This document shows, one piece after another, positions 26,373-35,444 of a DNA stretch of 64,000 nt (its first letter is position 1; each line of letters begins with the position of its first letter). This stretch comes from a virus: the IMG/VR virus record IMGVR_UViG_3300010334_000001, positions 1 through 64,000 of that record. One strand, written 5' to 3'. The translations under genes were made by a program, and so were the position numbers. The notes beneath the pieces are model-generated. The model had not been told where the DNA came from. It ran no database searches and saw nothing but the letters and a program-made list of their open reading frames with translations.

Positions 26373-27322
26373 AAGAGCGTATTAATCGGTACCCGGGGCT
26401 TAAGCCTTTGAAAAGTGAGATTGATTCCCTATATGCGCAGGCTCTTAATGAGCAGCGCCGTGCGTCTTTGGGCCTTCCTGCATCCGATTCCACTATGCAC
26501 CTTGTGTTTGCTGGTCCTCCCGGGACGGGCAAAACAACCATGGCGCGTGAAGTTGGTCGCTTGTACTACTCGCTGGGTTTGATCGACAAAGACCCGGAAA
26601 CTGATGCAGGGTTTAAAGAAGTGTCTGTTCCTGACCTGATTGCTGAGTATCAAGGCCAAACACCCCAGCGGGTGAAGGAATTGTTTGAGGGTAATGCCGA
26701 AAAAGGCATTGTTGGTGGTGCTGGTGGCGTAATCTTTATTGACGAGGCTTATGGCCTTGTGTCAGGTAAGGATGACGTGTACGGCAAGCAGGCTGTGGCT
26801 GAGCTGCTGCGTCAGGCTGAAAACCATCGCAATGACACGGTGGTGATCATGGCTGGTTACGACAAGGAGATGGAAAACCTGTTCCAAGCCAATCCAGGTC
26901 TTCCTCGTCGTTTCCCCAAAACGTTGCATTTCACGTCGTACAACGCTGATGAGCGGTTCGAAATCATGCGCAAGTTTATGACTGAGGGCAATTACACCAT
27001 TGGTCGTGGTCGAGCGGCAGAGAACGTTCGTATGGCTATGAAGGATGCTATTCAGGAAACTGGCAGTGGCAATGCTGGTGATGTGCGTAACTTGTGGGAG
27101 CAAATTAGGGCCGCTCAGGCGATGAGGCTTTCTTCGCTCAATATTGAGGAAATGCCGGAGGCCCGTCAGAACAGGATTTTGTCCACGATTTCGGTGGCGG
27201 ACGTTAAAGCCGGTGCTCGCATGTTTGCTTCGGGCGCGCGTGTTGAGCAGCCCCTGAAGGGTTCTCTTGTTCCTATGGGTACGTCTCGTAAGAATCCGGC
27301 GAGGAAGCGCAGGGTGGCGTGA
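26243..27322 (+). CDS. AAA+ ATPase (CbbX/SpoVK/EccA type)
   Basis: 359 aa if the TTG at 26243 is used; the first ~40 residues then overlap the previous gene in another frame, and no later ATG or GTG exists before the ATPase core. Walker A is GPPGTGKTT (about residues 92-100), Walker B is GVIFIDEA, sensor 1 is VVIMAGYD, and NPGLPRRF supplies the arginine finger region. Such ATPases remodel protein complexes as hexameric rings. A AAA+ protein between portal and capsid genes is unusual; it may act on the large neighbouring proteins. Confidence 0.85.
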   Translation: MAGQKVSESSQSSEGERPVEPGSAGEGSQGDSVRPEPETFDEIKERINRYPGLKPLKSEIDSLYAQALNEQRRASLGLPASDSTMHLVFAGPPGTGKTTMAREVGRLYYSLGLIDKDPETDAGFKEVSVPDLIAEYQGQTPQRVKELFEGNAEKGIVGGAGGVIFIDEAYGLVSGKDDVYGKQAVAELLRQAENHRNDTVVIMAGYDKEMENLFQANPGLPRRFPKTLHFTSYNADERFEIMRKFMTEGNYTIGRGRAAENVRMAMKDAIQETGSGNAGDVRNLWEQIRAAQAMRLSSLNIEEMPEARQNRILSTISVADVKAGARMFASGARVEQPLKGSLVPMGTSRKNPARKRRVA

Positions 27323-29883
27323 ACCGTTGGTGGACTGACCCAGAGAAGTCCCGATGGGCTCTTGGGCTAGTGGGCGATACGGACGTCAGCATGGGCGTGG
27401 GTACGGCCGTGTTGGCGTATCACGGGCTTGCGCTGGAGCATTTGAGGCCGCTAGCAGAGAGCACGCTTGTTGACGGCGGTGAGTTGATTAGCCGCTTAGA
27501 CAGGGTTGATTTGACTCCCGTTGCTACTGCGGTGGCAAAGGCTGTGGCTCCGGTGATGGGGGAGGCGTCTGCTTCGTACGGTCACATGTGGGCGCAGGAC
27601 TTGCATGATAGGTCTTTGGGTACGAGCGTGGATTTGTTTACGTCGTTGACGCGTTCAGGGATGGCGTTCCCGCATGCGATTGACCGGGTTATTGCGGTTC
27701 ATGGGATTCCGTCGGAGCGTTTGGGTCCTGTGGCTAAGCATTTGCGTGAGCCTCGGGTTACTCCTCGAGTTCTTGATGATTACGCGGATCGCGCGCTGAT
27801 GGAGTATGCGGCGTATCGGGGCAAGTTAGAGTCGAGTGACGTCACTATTTCTAAGTCTGGGGCTTTTCAAGAACGGGAACATCCTCGGGATTCGTCAGGG
27901 AAGTTCAGTGATAAGCCGTCAGCTTCTGGCGGCAAGACACCCGATAAGGCGTTTGAGGATCGTCAGGATCGCCGTGGCCGTCGCTTGAGGCGCATGAAGC
28001 GTCTGGTGGTTCAGCAGAATCAGATTGAGCAAGCTCAGCGTGAGGCTGAGAAGCTGAAGGCTTCTGCTGGTCAGAAGATGAAGCAGGTGGTGGCCCCTGT
28101 TAAGCCGAAGTTGAAGCAGCGGCCTGTGAACGCGTTGATGACGGGTTCGCCTTTTGGTGATGCGATACGCCGGCAGGCAATGGGCATGCAGCAGGCTCGT
28201 CGTCAGGCCGTGAATGAGGGAATCATTGTTGAGGAGATTCCGTTTGAGCATACGCCTGCGTCAGACGAAGAGGTGTATGAGCAGTTGACGTCTCAGCGCT
28301 CGCAACGACTACCTGAGCATTCGATGCTGGGGGAGCGCTTTTATATTCTTACAAACGATGAGTTTGAAATGCTTGCTAGTTCAGGTGTGGACGAGTGGTC
28401 TGCGGCGGGTTTCAAAGCGCTGACAGGAAATGGCTTATACGGGTATACGGCCCAAGATGCTTTGGCTGATCTTCAAAGTCAAGTAAATGACAATTTGGCT
28501 TCTGCGGATGATTTTGTGATTCTCCGCGCCGATGGCCGTATTCCGTTGAATTTTGGCGAGAGCCTTCATGAAGATGAGGGCAGCGGTCAGATTATTCCTG
28601 ATTCTGCCATGTTGTCTTTAGGGGACGAACTCAATTTCTTTGATTACGATGACCGTTTTCATTTGGAGCAGTACACCAACAATCCTTCATGGGGCGAAAA
28701 AGGATTACGCCCTGTCAGAGTTGTGGATATCCAGCTTGTGAATCAGAAAATGTTTCCTTTGACAAAGCAAGACAAGGTAACCCCGCTGCGAAGGTATTCA
28801 CCCAGCGACGTGGACGAAGACGGTTACCCGGGTATCTCTAAGGCCGACGCGTTCCTTGAGCGGGAACATCCACGCGATTCTGAGGGGCGTTTTAAAGATA
28901 AGGACGTTCAGCCGAAGCCTCCGGTGAATCAGGCTTTTTTGGATCGTCAGGATCGCCGGCGTAGGCGCATGAACCGCCAGGTGAAAGTGTTGGCTCAGTT
29001 AGAGCAGATTCAGCACATGCGTGATGTTCAGGCGGCTCAAGAGGCCCAAGCGCGTGAGGCAGAAAGTCGACAGGCGGCAAGGAAACTGTCAGCGTTGAAG
29101 CCTCAGGCAATGGAACGTCCGAAGAATGCGCTTGCTGCTCGCGACGCGGTGATGCAGCGTATGCGGGCTTTGGGTGCTGCTCAGGTGGCTGACGTACCAG
29201 AGGGCGCATGGGAAAGTTTGGGGGCTCTCACGTTTGATTCTGAAGATTTCTGGACTTTTTACGAGATTACTGGCGGCGATGTTGTCGGTAACAAGGTCGA
29301 TGATTCTTTTGACATGACCAGCATGGCAAGCATTATGAGTGACCACGACGACACCGAACTGTTAGCAAATAAGAACGTAACGTCTGCTAGTGACTCATTG
29401 AACAGAATTCTTCGTATTGCCCAAGTCAGCGACAACAGAATTACTAAAGTAATAAATCCTGTCAACGGGCGAAACGCGTTGTTGAGCCTTGAGGAAGCAG
29501 AAGCCGTCGCCGAAAAGGCGGCTATGTTGCTGGAAAGCAAGGATGATCGAGGAAGTCTTCAACTTCCTTTCCTTGAATACGTGAGCGAAGGCTCAAATAA
29601 AGACAATCCGGTGATGAGGGCGCGAGTATTGACGTACCCCAACGAGCCCGCCGGCTACCAAATTCTTGGCGACCCACAAGCGCTTGCCGCGCTCCAACGA
29701 GGTGACAGGCACTTACTGGATTTTGAGGATCAGAGCGTTATTGGGGCTCGAGATCTTGCTGTTCGCACAGGAAACCTTGACGAATCAGGCATCGGTTTGG
29801 AAGAAATTCCTGATCTTCCGATTGGCGTGGTGCTTGTGAAAATGAAGGATAATGCTTCACAAAGGAGGAAAAGTGAACTCTGA
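27319..29883 (+). CDS. 854-aa minor capsid-type protein with duplicated basic module
   Basis: From GTG 27319. N-terminal ~170 residues are helical. Then a module of about 110 residues occurs twice, at about 184-295 and 513-625: EREHPRDSxGKF or GRF, DRQDRRxRRxxR, a coiled-coil, and RPxNAL. Each copy is followed by a different globular alpha/beta domain (about 335-505 and 635-854). The arrangement suggests a DNA- or protein-binding spacer carrying two effector-like domains. It occupies the place of a MuF-like minor head protein; no catalytic motif recognised. Confidence 0.6.
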   Translation: MNRWWTDPEKSRWALGLVGDTDVSMGVGTAVLAYHGLALEHLRPLAESTLVDGGELISRLDRVDLTPVATAVAKAVAPVMGEASASYGHMWAQDLHDRSLGTSVDLFTSLTRSGMAFPHAIDRVIAVHGIPSERLGPVAKHLREPRVTPRVLDDYADRALMEYAAYRGKLESSDVTISKSGAFQEREHPRDSSGKFSDKPSASGGKTPDKAFEDRQDRRGRRLRRMKRLVVQQNQIEQAQREAEKLKASAGQKMKQVVAPVKPKLKQRPVNALMTGSPFGDAIRRQAMGMQQARRQAVNEGIIVEEIPFEHTPASDEEVYEQLTSQRSQRLPEHSMLGERFYILTNDEFEMLASSGVDEWSAAGFKALTGNGLYGYTAQDALADLQSQVNDNLASADDFVILRADGRIPLNFGESLHEDEGSGQIIPDSAMLSLGDELNFFDYDDRFHLEQYTNNPSWGEKGLRPVRVVDIQLVNQKMFPLTKQDKVTPLRRYSPSDVDEDGYPGISKADAFLEREHPRDSEGRFKDKDVQPKPPVNQAFLDRQDRRRRRMNRQVKVLAQLEQIQHMRDVQAAQEAQAREAESRQAARKLSALKPQAMERPKNALAARDAVMQRMRALGAAQVADVPEGAWESLGALTFDSEDFWTFYEITGGDVVGNKVDDSFDMTSMASIMSDHDDTELLANKNVTSASDSLNRILRIAQVSDNRITKVINPVNGRNALLSLEEAEAVAEKAAMLLESKDDRGSLQLPFLEYVSEGSNKDNPVMRARVLTYPNEPAGYQILGDPQALAALQRGDRHLLDFEDQSVIGARDLAVRTGNLDESGIGLEEIPDLPIGVVLVKMKDNASQRRKSEL

Positions 29884-30556
29884 GGTAGCAGTTGACGCGC
29901 TCATGAACGTCGATCCCGGCTTTACCCAGCTGGTCGAGACGCTCTTTGGTGATGTCGTGGACTCCCGCGAAGCCTGGGCGTACCTGTACGGGCCCAATGA
30001 CGTGGTCAAGATGAGCCCCGATATGTCCTCCGTTCACGTTCCCGGATCAATGGGCAAGGCCAAGCGCGGCCGGTTTGTGAAGAAGACCGTGGCCATGGAC
30101 GTTCGTGGTATTTCGTCTCCGATGGCTAAGTCTGATCGCCCCATGGTGACGTGGGACGTGGAATTTTCCAAGGTTGATGAGGACAAGCACGAGGTTTTTG
30201 GCTGGGCTTCTGTCGTGGAGATGGACGGCAAGCCGGTCGTGGATCGTCAGGGCGACTGGATCACGCCTGACGAGATTGAGAAGGCCGCGTACAAGTATGT
30301 TCTGGATTCCCGTAAGGGTGGCCATCAACACAAGCGCGAGGGCGACGCAGCTTTCCATGCCTCAAACATGATTGAGTCAATCGTTTTTACTCCGGAAAAG
30401 ATCGCCAAGATGGGTCTTCCTGAGGATTTCCCTGTCGGTTGGTGGGTTGGTTACAAGGTTCATGACGGCGAGACGTGGAACAAGGTCAAGTCTGGAGAAG
30501 TGACGGGTTTTTCCATTCATGGCTCGGGTAAGCGTGTCCAGGTAGGGCAGGCGTGA
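29873..30556 (+). CDS. Capsid maturation protease (XkdF-like)
   Basis: 227 aa from GTG 29873, which has AAAGGAGG six bases upstream (a start at 29852 lacks this). The core EVFGWASVVEMDGKPVVDRQ, ITPDEIEKAAY, GGHQHKREGDAAFHAS and VTGFSIHGSG matches the XkdF-type serine protease of PBSX/Mu-like heads; His in the GHQH region and Ser in FSIHG are the probable catalytic residues. Cleaves scaffold and capsid precursors during head maturation. Confidence 0.85.
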   Translation: MNSEVAVDALMNVDPGFTQLVETLFGDVVDSREAWAYLYGPNDVVKMSPDMSSVHVPGSMGKAKRGRFVKKTVAMDVRGISSPMAKSDRPMVTWDVEFSKVDEDKHEVFGWASVVEMDGKPVVDRQGDWITPDEIEKAAYKYVLDSRKGGHQHKREGDAAFHASNMIESIVFTPEKIAKMGLPEDFPVGWWVGYKVHDGETWNKVKSGEVTGFSIHGSGKRVQVGQA

Positions 30557-30557
30557 C

Positions 30558-30842
30558 ATGTTTCCTAATGGCGACGCGGTGAGCGTGGGTAAGGCGGATC
30601 AGGTGAAGGACCTGCCTATTCCTGAATGGGCGCGTACGTCGTTTTCTACAAGTCATCCTGCTGTGGCTAACCCACTGGACATGTACGCAGGCGCCCGCAT
30701 GATGGCGTTTGGCGGAAACAATATGCGGGGAAAGATCAACTGGCCTTGGCGGCGTAGCCGCATGGTGCGTGGTGCGCAACAGTACGTGCAAGGCCGGGCA
30801 ACGGTGTATTCACCCATTGGTGAGGGTAGGGGATCGTTGTGA
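30558..30842 (+). CDS. Small hypothetical head protein
   Basis: 94 aa from ATG 30558. N-terminus polar, C-terminus basic (MRGKINWPWRRSRMVRGAQQY). No family recognised. Coupled to the next gene by four bases. Confidence 0.65.
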   Translation: MFPNGDAVSVGKADQVKDLPIPEWARTSFSTSHPAVANPLDMYAGARMMAFGGNNMRGKINWPWRRSRMVRGAQQYVQGRATVYSPIGEGRGSL

Positions 30843-31948
30843 GTTCTCAACCGGCCAAGGGCCAGTCCAAGGGTGAGTTGAAGACTGCTCGTACGTTGAA
30901 CACTGTCGCGATTATTGGCGCGACCCATCCGATGTACACGGCTGCGCGTAATTTGGCATCGCAGGCTCCGGAGGGTGTTAAGGCGGCTGCTGGCCGGTTT
31001 GTTCCTAAGAAGGCCGTGTCGGCTGTTCGCGGTGGAGTTGATCGGGTGGTGACTCGTAATCCTGGTACGAAGGCTGCGGCGAAGTTTGCGGCTAAGCACG
31101 GGAAAGTTGCTGGCGCTGCTGCCGCGACGGGGTGGTTGGGTTTTCATGGTGCTGAGCTGGCGGGTGACGTGTTGGGCCGGCGTAGTATTAATTCTCAGTT
31201 GAGGCAGAAGCAGGCTCAGGAGGCTGGCGTGAAAAAGGCGATGACCAATAACCACAAGCGCATGATTGCTGGTGGTGCTTCTAGTGCAGCGCTGGGTGCC
31301 GGTGTGGGTTACTTCCTCGCTCCGGTGTTTGAGACGGATCGGGCTAATCGTGTCAAGGTTGCTCGGACAATGGGCCGGGGAGCGTTTGGTGCTAAGAACA
31401 TGAAGGCGTTTGAGCGGGCTGAGCGGGCAGCGTTGAGTGCTGAGATGAAGTTTGCGCCGCACAAGGCAGCAGCAACGATGTTGAAGAAGGTTCCTTCGCG
31501 TGCGCGATGGGTTGCTGGAGGCGCAGCTGCTATGGGCGCTTTTGGCGCTAAGTCAGCCGTTGCTAAGTCGATTGAGCAGTCGTTTATGTCCAAGGCGGAG
31601 ACCGCTCCGGTGACAGGTCACGGGACTAGTATCGAGAAGCGATACTACGACTCTGAAGCGGACCGTCAGCGCCGTATTGGTATGGCTACGGGCTTGCTGG
31701 GTGGTACGTCAATCGTGACCGGTGCTGCTGCCGCTAATGGTGTAAAAGCCGAGCGTGGATTGAGTGAGGCCGCTGGCGGAGCACGGCGTGCTGGTGTGCA
31801 GGCCGGTTACCTGATTCCTAAGGGTGCGAATGCAAAGAAGGTTTTGGGCCGCAAGGCTGGTTTGGCAGCGGTTGCTGCCGCCTCGGGTGTGGGTGCGGTG
31901 GCGTCATATAAGCGCGGTATTTCTCGCCGTAATCAAACTTGGCAGTAG
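30839..31948 (+). CDS. Basic Gly/Ala-rich membrane-like protein C
   Basis: 369 aa from GTG 30839. At least four Gly/Ala hydrophobic segments (KVAGAAAATGWLGFHGAELAG, GGASSAALGAGVGYFLAPVF, WVAGGAAAMGAFGAKSAV, GLAAVAAASGVGAVASY) are each followed by Lys/Arg clusters. Ends GISRRNQTWQ. Same plan as proteins at 17752, 18180 and 20760. No enzyme motif. Possibly forms a membrane channel when ejected; inference only. Confidence 0.65.
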   Translation: MSSQPAKGQSKGELKTARTLNTVAIIGATHPMYTAARNLASQAPEGVKAAAGRFVPKKAVSAVRGGVDRVVTRNPGTKAAAKFAAKHGKVAGAAAATGWLGFHGAELAGDVLGRRSINSQLRQKQAQEAGVKKAMTNNHKRMIAGGASSAALGAGVGYFLAPVFETDRANRVKVARTMGRGAFGAKNMKAFERAERAALSAEMKFAPHKAAATMLKKVPSRARWVAGGAAAMGAFGAKSAVAKSIEQSFMSKAETAPVTGHGTSIEKRYYDSEADRQRRIGMATGLLGGTSIVTGAAAANGVKAERGLSEAAGGARRAGVQAGYLIPKGANAKKVLGRKAGLAAVAAASGVGAVASYKRGISRRNQTWQ

Positions 31949-31966
31949 GTCAGATAAAGCATGCCG

Positions 31967-31986
31967 GGGCCACCTTCGGGTGGCCC
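31967..31986 (+). terminator. Hairpin after protein C (GGGCCACC-TTCG-GGTGGCCC)
   Basis: Perfect 8-bp stem with a stable TTCG loop in the gap before the scaffold-like gene. No T-run follows, so it may be a weak terminator, an RNA-processing site or an mRNA-stabilising hairpin. Confidence 0.55.
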
Positions 31987-32001
31987 TACTGCGTTAGGTG
32001 A

Positions 32002-32060
32002 TCAAAATGCCTAATTTCGTAGAAAATGACGCTCAACTTTTCTGCGGTGAAGCATTCTGA
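32002..32060. promoter_or_regulatory. 13-bp dispersed motif, sites 6a and 6b
   Basis: 32002-32014 reads TCAAAATGCCTAA on plus; 32048-32060 reads TCAGAATGCTTCA on minus. They bracket a 33-bp AT-rich stretch ahead of the capsid operon. With the hairpin just upstream, this looks like a new transcription start point. Confidence 0.55.
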
Positions 32061-32080
32061 TGCCCCATGATGGGAACATC

Positions 32081-33055
32081 ATGAGTAGGCCAGTAAGCAA
32101 GTTGATCGACCTCGACATCGACGAGGTCTCCGTTGTTGACCGCGGAGCAAACCAGCATTCGCTTATTGCCTTCTCCAAGAGCCTCCAATCCGGGGGCGAC
32201 GATATGTCGGAGGAACCCATGGCTGATGACGTTCTCGTGTTTGACGAGGCAGGTCAGGAAGTCGCTGTTGACGAGCTGGAGCACGGTGACACCGTGTTTG
32301 ACTCTGAAGGCAACGAGTACGTTTTTGTTGAGGACGGCGACGACGAGAACGTCGAGAAGGCCGTTCGCTGGGGAAGCATCGCTGGCGCCATGAAGGCCGG
32401 ACGCAAGGGCTTTAATCGCGAAATGGCTTTTGGCTCCCAGAACCCGATGAAGGCAGGCGTTCGCGCTGGCCGTTCAGCATTCCGTTCAGCACCGGGCAGC
32501 CTTACTGCCGCTGGCGCTGGTCTTGGTGCTGGCGCGGTTGGCGCAGGTTACGCCGCTGACAAGATGAAAAAGTCCATGGGCGACTCCATCATTGAAGAGC
32601 TCAGCAAGGCCGTGACCGACGCTGATCGCGACGAAGTCATTGCCAAGGCCCTCAACGAGGTTGAGGTCTACAAGGCTCAGGCCGCCGAGGCACTCGCGTG
32701 GGCCGAGCAGGAACACGACACTCGCGTCACCGAGGCGTTCATCTCCAAGGCCGCTGAGTACAACCTTCCGGTTTCTCCCGAGGTGCTTGGCCCGATCCTG
32801 AAGGCCGTTGCCGAGGTCCTCACGGAGGAAGAGCTGGATGTCATCGACGAGATCTTCAACGCTGTTGGAGACGCTCTGTACGAGGAGATCGGCTACATCG
32901 GCGAGTCCAGCAACAGCTCGGTCATGGACCAGGTTGACGCGATGGCAAACGAATACGTGGGTAAGTCCGACTTCTCCCACGCACAGATGACCACGGCAAT
33001 GTTCTCGGAGAACCCCTCCGCGTACGACGCCTACATTTCAGAGATGGGACGGTGA
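32081..33055 (+). CDS. Scaffold-like head protein
   Basis: 324 aa from ATG 32081; an ATG at 32060 is also in frame. MSRPVSKLIDLDIDEVSVVDRGANQH is the typical N-terminus of proteins next to XkdF-like proteases. An acidic region follows, then a Gly/Ala helix with basic end (LGAGAVGAGYAADKMKKSMG), and a long acidic helical C-terminus. Probably the internal scaffold for capsid assembly, perhaps cut by the protease upstream. The Gly/Ala-basic element links it to the other membrane-like proteins. Confidence 0.75.
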   Translation: MSRPVSKLIDLDIDEVSVVDRGANQHSLIAFSKSLQSGGDDMSEEPMADDVLVFDEAGQEVAVDELEHGDTVFDSEGNEYVFVEDGDDENVEKAVRWGSIAGAMKAGRKGFNREMAFGSQNPMKAGVRAGRSAFRSAPGSLTAAGAGLGAGAVGAGYAADKMKKSMGDSIIEELSKAVTDADRDEVIAKALNEVEVYKAQAAEALAWAEQEHDTRVTEAFISKAAEYNLPVSPEVLGPILKAVAEVLTEEELDVIDEIFNAVGDALYEEIGYIGESSNSSVMDQVDAMANEYVGKSDFSHAQMTTAMFSENPSAYDAYISEMGR

Positions 33056-33059
33056 CGTC

Positions 33060-33473
33060 ATGGCTTTTGACGAGAGCCTACGGTCGATCAGCCTGAACGC
33101 TGATTCTTCCATTGCCACGTACACGGGCGTTCCGGGCCTTCCTGGCTCCGCTGACCCGAACTACGGCAAGCAGTACCGGTTTGTGAAGGTTACCGGCGTT
33201 CAGACCGCTGGCCTGTGCACCGCCAACACTGACCATTCGATCGGCGTGCTTCAGTCGAAGCCGCAGGTTGTGAATCAGGCAGCCACTGTCGCTATCCGTG
33301 GCGTTTCTTTCGTAATGGCGGGTGCAGCGGTTACTGCCGGCGCTCGTGTCACGACTGACGCTCAGGGTCGCGCCATTACGGTCCCGGGTTCGGGCACCCC
33401 GATTACCTACGGGATCGCCCTCACGTCGACGGATGCGGCAGGGGAGCTTGTCTCCGTCCTGCTCAAGAGCTGA
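33060..33473 (+). CDS. Head decoration (capsid cement) protein
   Basis: 137 aa, beta-rich, directly before the major capsid gene. YRFVKVTGVQTAGLCTAN, IGVLQSKPQ and AVTAGARVTTDAQGRAIT with a C-terminal AGELVSVLLKS match the DUF2190-like capsid cement fold. Stabilises the expanded capsid. Confidence 0.8.
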   Translation: MAFDESLRSISLNADSSIATYTGVPGLPGSADPNYGKQYRFVKVTGVQTAGLCTANTDHSIGVLQSKPQVVNQAATVAIRGVSFVMAGAAVTAGARVTTDAQGRAITVPGSGTPITYGIALTSTDAAGELVSVLLKS

Positions 33474-33491
33474 GAAGGAAGGAACTAAGTC

Positions 33492-34472
33492 ATGCCGTCT
33501 CCATCACAGTCAGATCTACACGTCAACGTTCCGTTGACCAACGTGTCGATCGCTTACATGCAGTCTTCGGCTGCTTACATTTCGGACAAGATCTTCCCAA
33601 AGGTCCCTGTCCAGAAGCAGTCTGACCTGTACTGGCGTTACAGCAAGTCCGATTGGCGTCGTACCGACGTTGCCCGTCGCGCTCCTTCGACTGAGTCCAA
33701 GGGCGTCGGCTGGACGATGGACACTGATTCGTACTTCGCCCACGTGTACGCCGTACACAAGGACATTGACGATCAGCTCCGCTCGAACGCTGATTCCAAT
33801 TTCAATCTGGATCGCGACGCTACCGAGTTCATCACCAACCAGATGCTGCTCAAGCGCGACATCGACTGGAACTCTAAGTTCTTCGCTCAGTCGGTGTGGA
33901 ATACCCAGTACGAGGGTGGCGATGACTTCACTAAGTGGAGTGACGCTGGCTCGAACCCGGTGCAGGATGTGGCTAACTGGGTGCTTCAGTTCCGTCGCGA
34001 GACGGGCTTTGCCCCCAACAAGATGGTTCTTGGCGCTGAGGTCATGCTGTACCTCAAGCAGCACCCAGACATCATCGACCGCATCAAGTACACCCAGAAG
34101 GGCATCGTCACCGAGGACCTGATTGCGACGCTGTTCAACATCGAGCAGATCTACACCTCGTACGCGACTGTCGCCACGACTCCGCAGATTCCGGACGCTA
34201 AGGCTCAGGATGCTGCTGCTTCGTACGACTTCATCGCTAACTCCAAGTCGATTCTGCTGGCTTACGCGCCTGCGGGACCGTCGCTGATGACTCCTTCTGC
34301 TGGTTACACGTTTACGTGGAACGGCTACCTCGGCGGCAACGCTCAGGGGATCCGCGTGAAGCGTTTCCGTATGGAGCACATTGCGTCGGATCGCGTTGAG
34401 TCGGAGATGACCTACGACATGAAGGTTGTCTGCCCGGATCTTGGCATCTTCGCTTACAACGTGGTCGAGTAA
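33492..34472 (+). CDS. Major capsid protein
   Basis: 326 aa, preceded by GAAGGAAC. VNVPLTNVSIAYMQSSAAYISDKIFPKVPVQ, then LLAYAPAGPSLMTPSAGYTFTWNG and IRVKRFRMEHIASDRVE, is the gpE/Mu-type capsid fold common in this phage group. Codons here are more C-ending than in neighbours, as often seen for highly expressed genes. Builds the icosahedral shell with the cement protein. Confidence 0.92.
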   Translation: MPSPSQSDLHVNVPLTNVSIAYMQSSAAYISDKIFPKVPVQKQSDLYWRYSKSDWRRTDVARRAPSTESKGVGWTMDTDSYFAHVYAVHKDIDDQLRSNADSNFNLDRDATEFITNQMLLKRDIDWNSKFFAQSVWNTQYEGGDDFTKWSDAGSNPVQDVANWVLQFRRETGFAPNKMVLGAEVMLYLKQHPDIIDRIKYTQKGIVTEDLIATLFNIEQIYTSYATVATTPQIPDAKAQDAAASYDFIANSKSILLAYAPAGPSLMTPSAGYTFTWNGYLGGNAQGIRVKRFRMEHIASDRVESEMTYDMKVVCPDLGIFAYNVVE

Positions 34473-34474
34473 CA

Positions 34475-34999
34475 ATGATTCGAGTTCCTTCGGGATTGGT
34501 CACGACCCGCGATCTAACGATCGCGGGCGTGGCCGTTCCTGCTGGTACAACGCTTGAGGATGTCCAAATTGAGGCTCTGCACGACTTGCAGGCCCTTTTG
34601 GGTAAAGGCTGGGTTGCGCCGGCGGAGGATATTTACGCTCGTAAGACGCGGCTAGGGAATCCCCAGCCGACGTATCTTGCACCCGTAATCTATAAGGCTG
34701 TTATTACTGCCAACGCTCCGTCGGTACCCGGCGCTCCCACGAATCTTGTGGCGACTCCAGGTAATACGACTGCTTCGATTGCGTTTACGGCTGGTGCCGC
34801 GAATCATTCCCACATTTTGAATTACCAGTACAAGGTGGGTTCGGGTTCGTGGACGGCGTTGAGTCCTGCTGATGCGTCTAGCCCGGTCACGATTACTGGC
34901 CTGACTAACGGTTCTCAGGTGGCTATCAAGCTGCGTGCAGTTAATGCTGCGGGTGCCGGGGCTGAGTCGGCATCAGTGAACGTGACGCCGCGCGCATAA
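34475..34999 (+). CDS. Head protein with FN3/Ig-like domain
   Basis: 174 aa. An N-terminal ~70 residues of head-connector type is followed by a fibronectin type III domain (VPGAPTNLVATPGNTTASIAF, YQYKVGSGSWTAL, ITGLTNGSQVAIKLRAVN). Ig-like domains on head proteins often add weak surface binding. Follows the capsid gene by two bases. Confidence 0.75.
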   Translation: MIRVPSGLVTTRDLTIAGVAVPAGTTLEDVQIEALHDLQALLGKGWVAPAEDIYARKTRLGNPQPTYLAPVIYKAVITANAPSVPGAPTNLVATPGNTTASIAFTAGAANHSHILNYQYKVGSGSWTALSPADASSPVTITGLTNGSQVAIKLRAVNAAGAGAESASVNVTPRA

Positions 35000-35215
35000 A
35001 TGTCTGATCCGGTGATGACGGTGCGCGCGTTTGCGGGGGCTGTGAGCGTGGAGGTTGCTCAGGGGCATCCGCCTTTCACGGTTTCGTTGGCGGGAATGTC
35101 TCAGTCGAAGCCGTCTCGGACGTTCGGTTTCATGAATGTGAGGCCGGGGGATTACGTGGTTTCTGCTGTGGATGGCAGTGGCCGTTGTTCTGAGGTGGAG
35201 GTCGTGGTTCCGTGA
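35000..35215 (+). CDS. Small Ig-like head protein
   Basis: 71 aa from ATG 35000. AVSVEVAQGHPPFTVSLAGM and GDYVVSAVDGSGRCSEVEVVV look like a single beta-sandwich of bacterial Ig type. Coupled to the next gene (GTGA). Confidence 0.65.
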   Translation: MSDPVMTVRAFAGAVSVEVAQGHPPFTVSLAGMSQSKPSRTFGFMNVRPGDYVVSAVDGSGRCSEVEVVVP

Positions 35216-35442
35216 CTACTGACATGTTTGAGCTTGCTGATCCGGCTCTTGTGAAGCGCCGTAAGCCTCGTGAGGCTAAGGCTGCTCCTGTGGTTGCGGG
35301 ACCTTCGTATGTGGCTCGTAAGACTCTTCGTTTGAATGGTCGGTTGATTAAGCCGGGGACTGTGGTTCCTGAGGCTGGGTCGTGGCCTCGTGTGGAGTCG
35401 TGGGTTCGTGCTGGCTATATCGATTTGGTGAAGGAGTCGTAG
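35212..35442 (+). CDS. Small hypothetical head/connector protein
   Basis: 76 aa from GTG 35212. ARKTLRLNGRLIKPGTVVPEA then SWVRAGYIDLV is a short beta-barrel-like pattern seen in proteins between capsid and connector genes. Not assigned to a family. Confidence 0.65.
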   Translation: MTTDMFELADPALVKRRKPREAKAAPVVAGPSYVARKTLRLNGRLIKPGTVVPEAGSWPRVESWVRAGYIDLVKES

Positions 35443-35444
35443 TT

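Noticed and set aside
33516-34475. 319-residue frame antisense to the major capsid gene
   Set aside because: Open only because the capsid gene uses C-ending codons; the sense protein is clearly a capsid.
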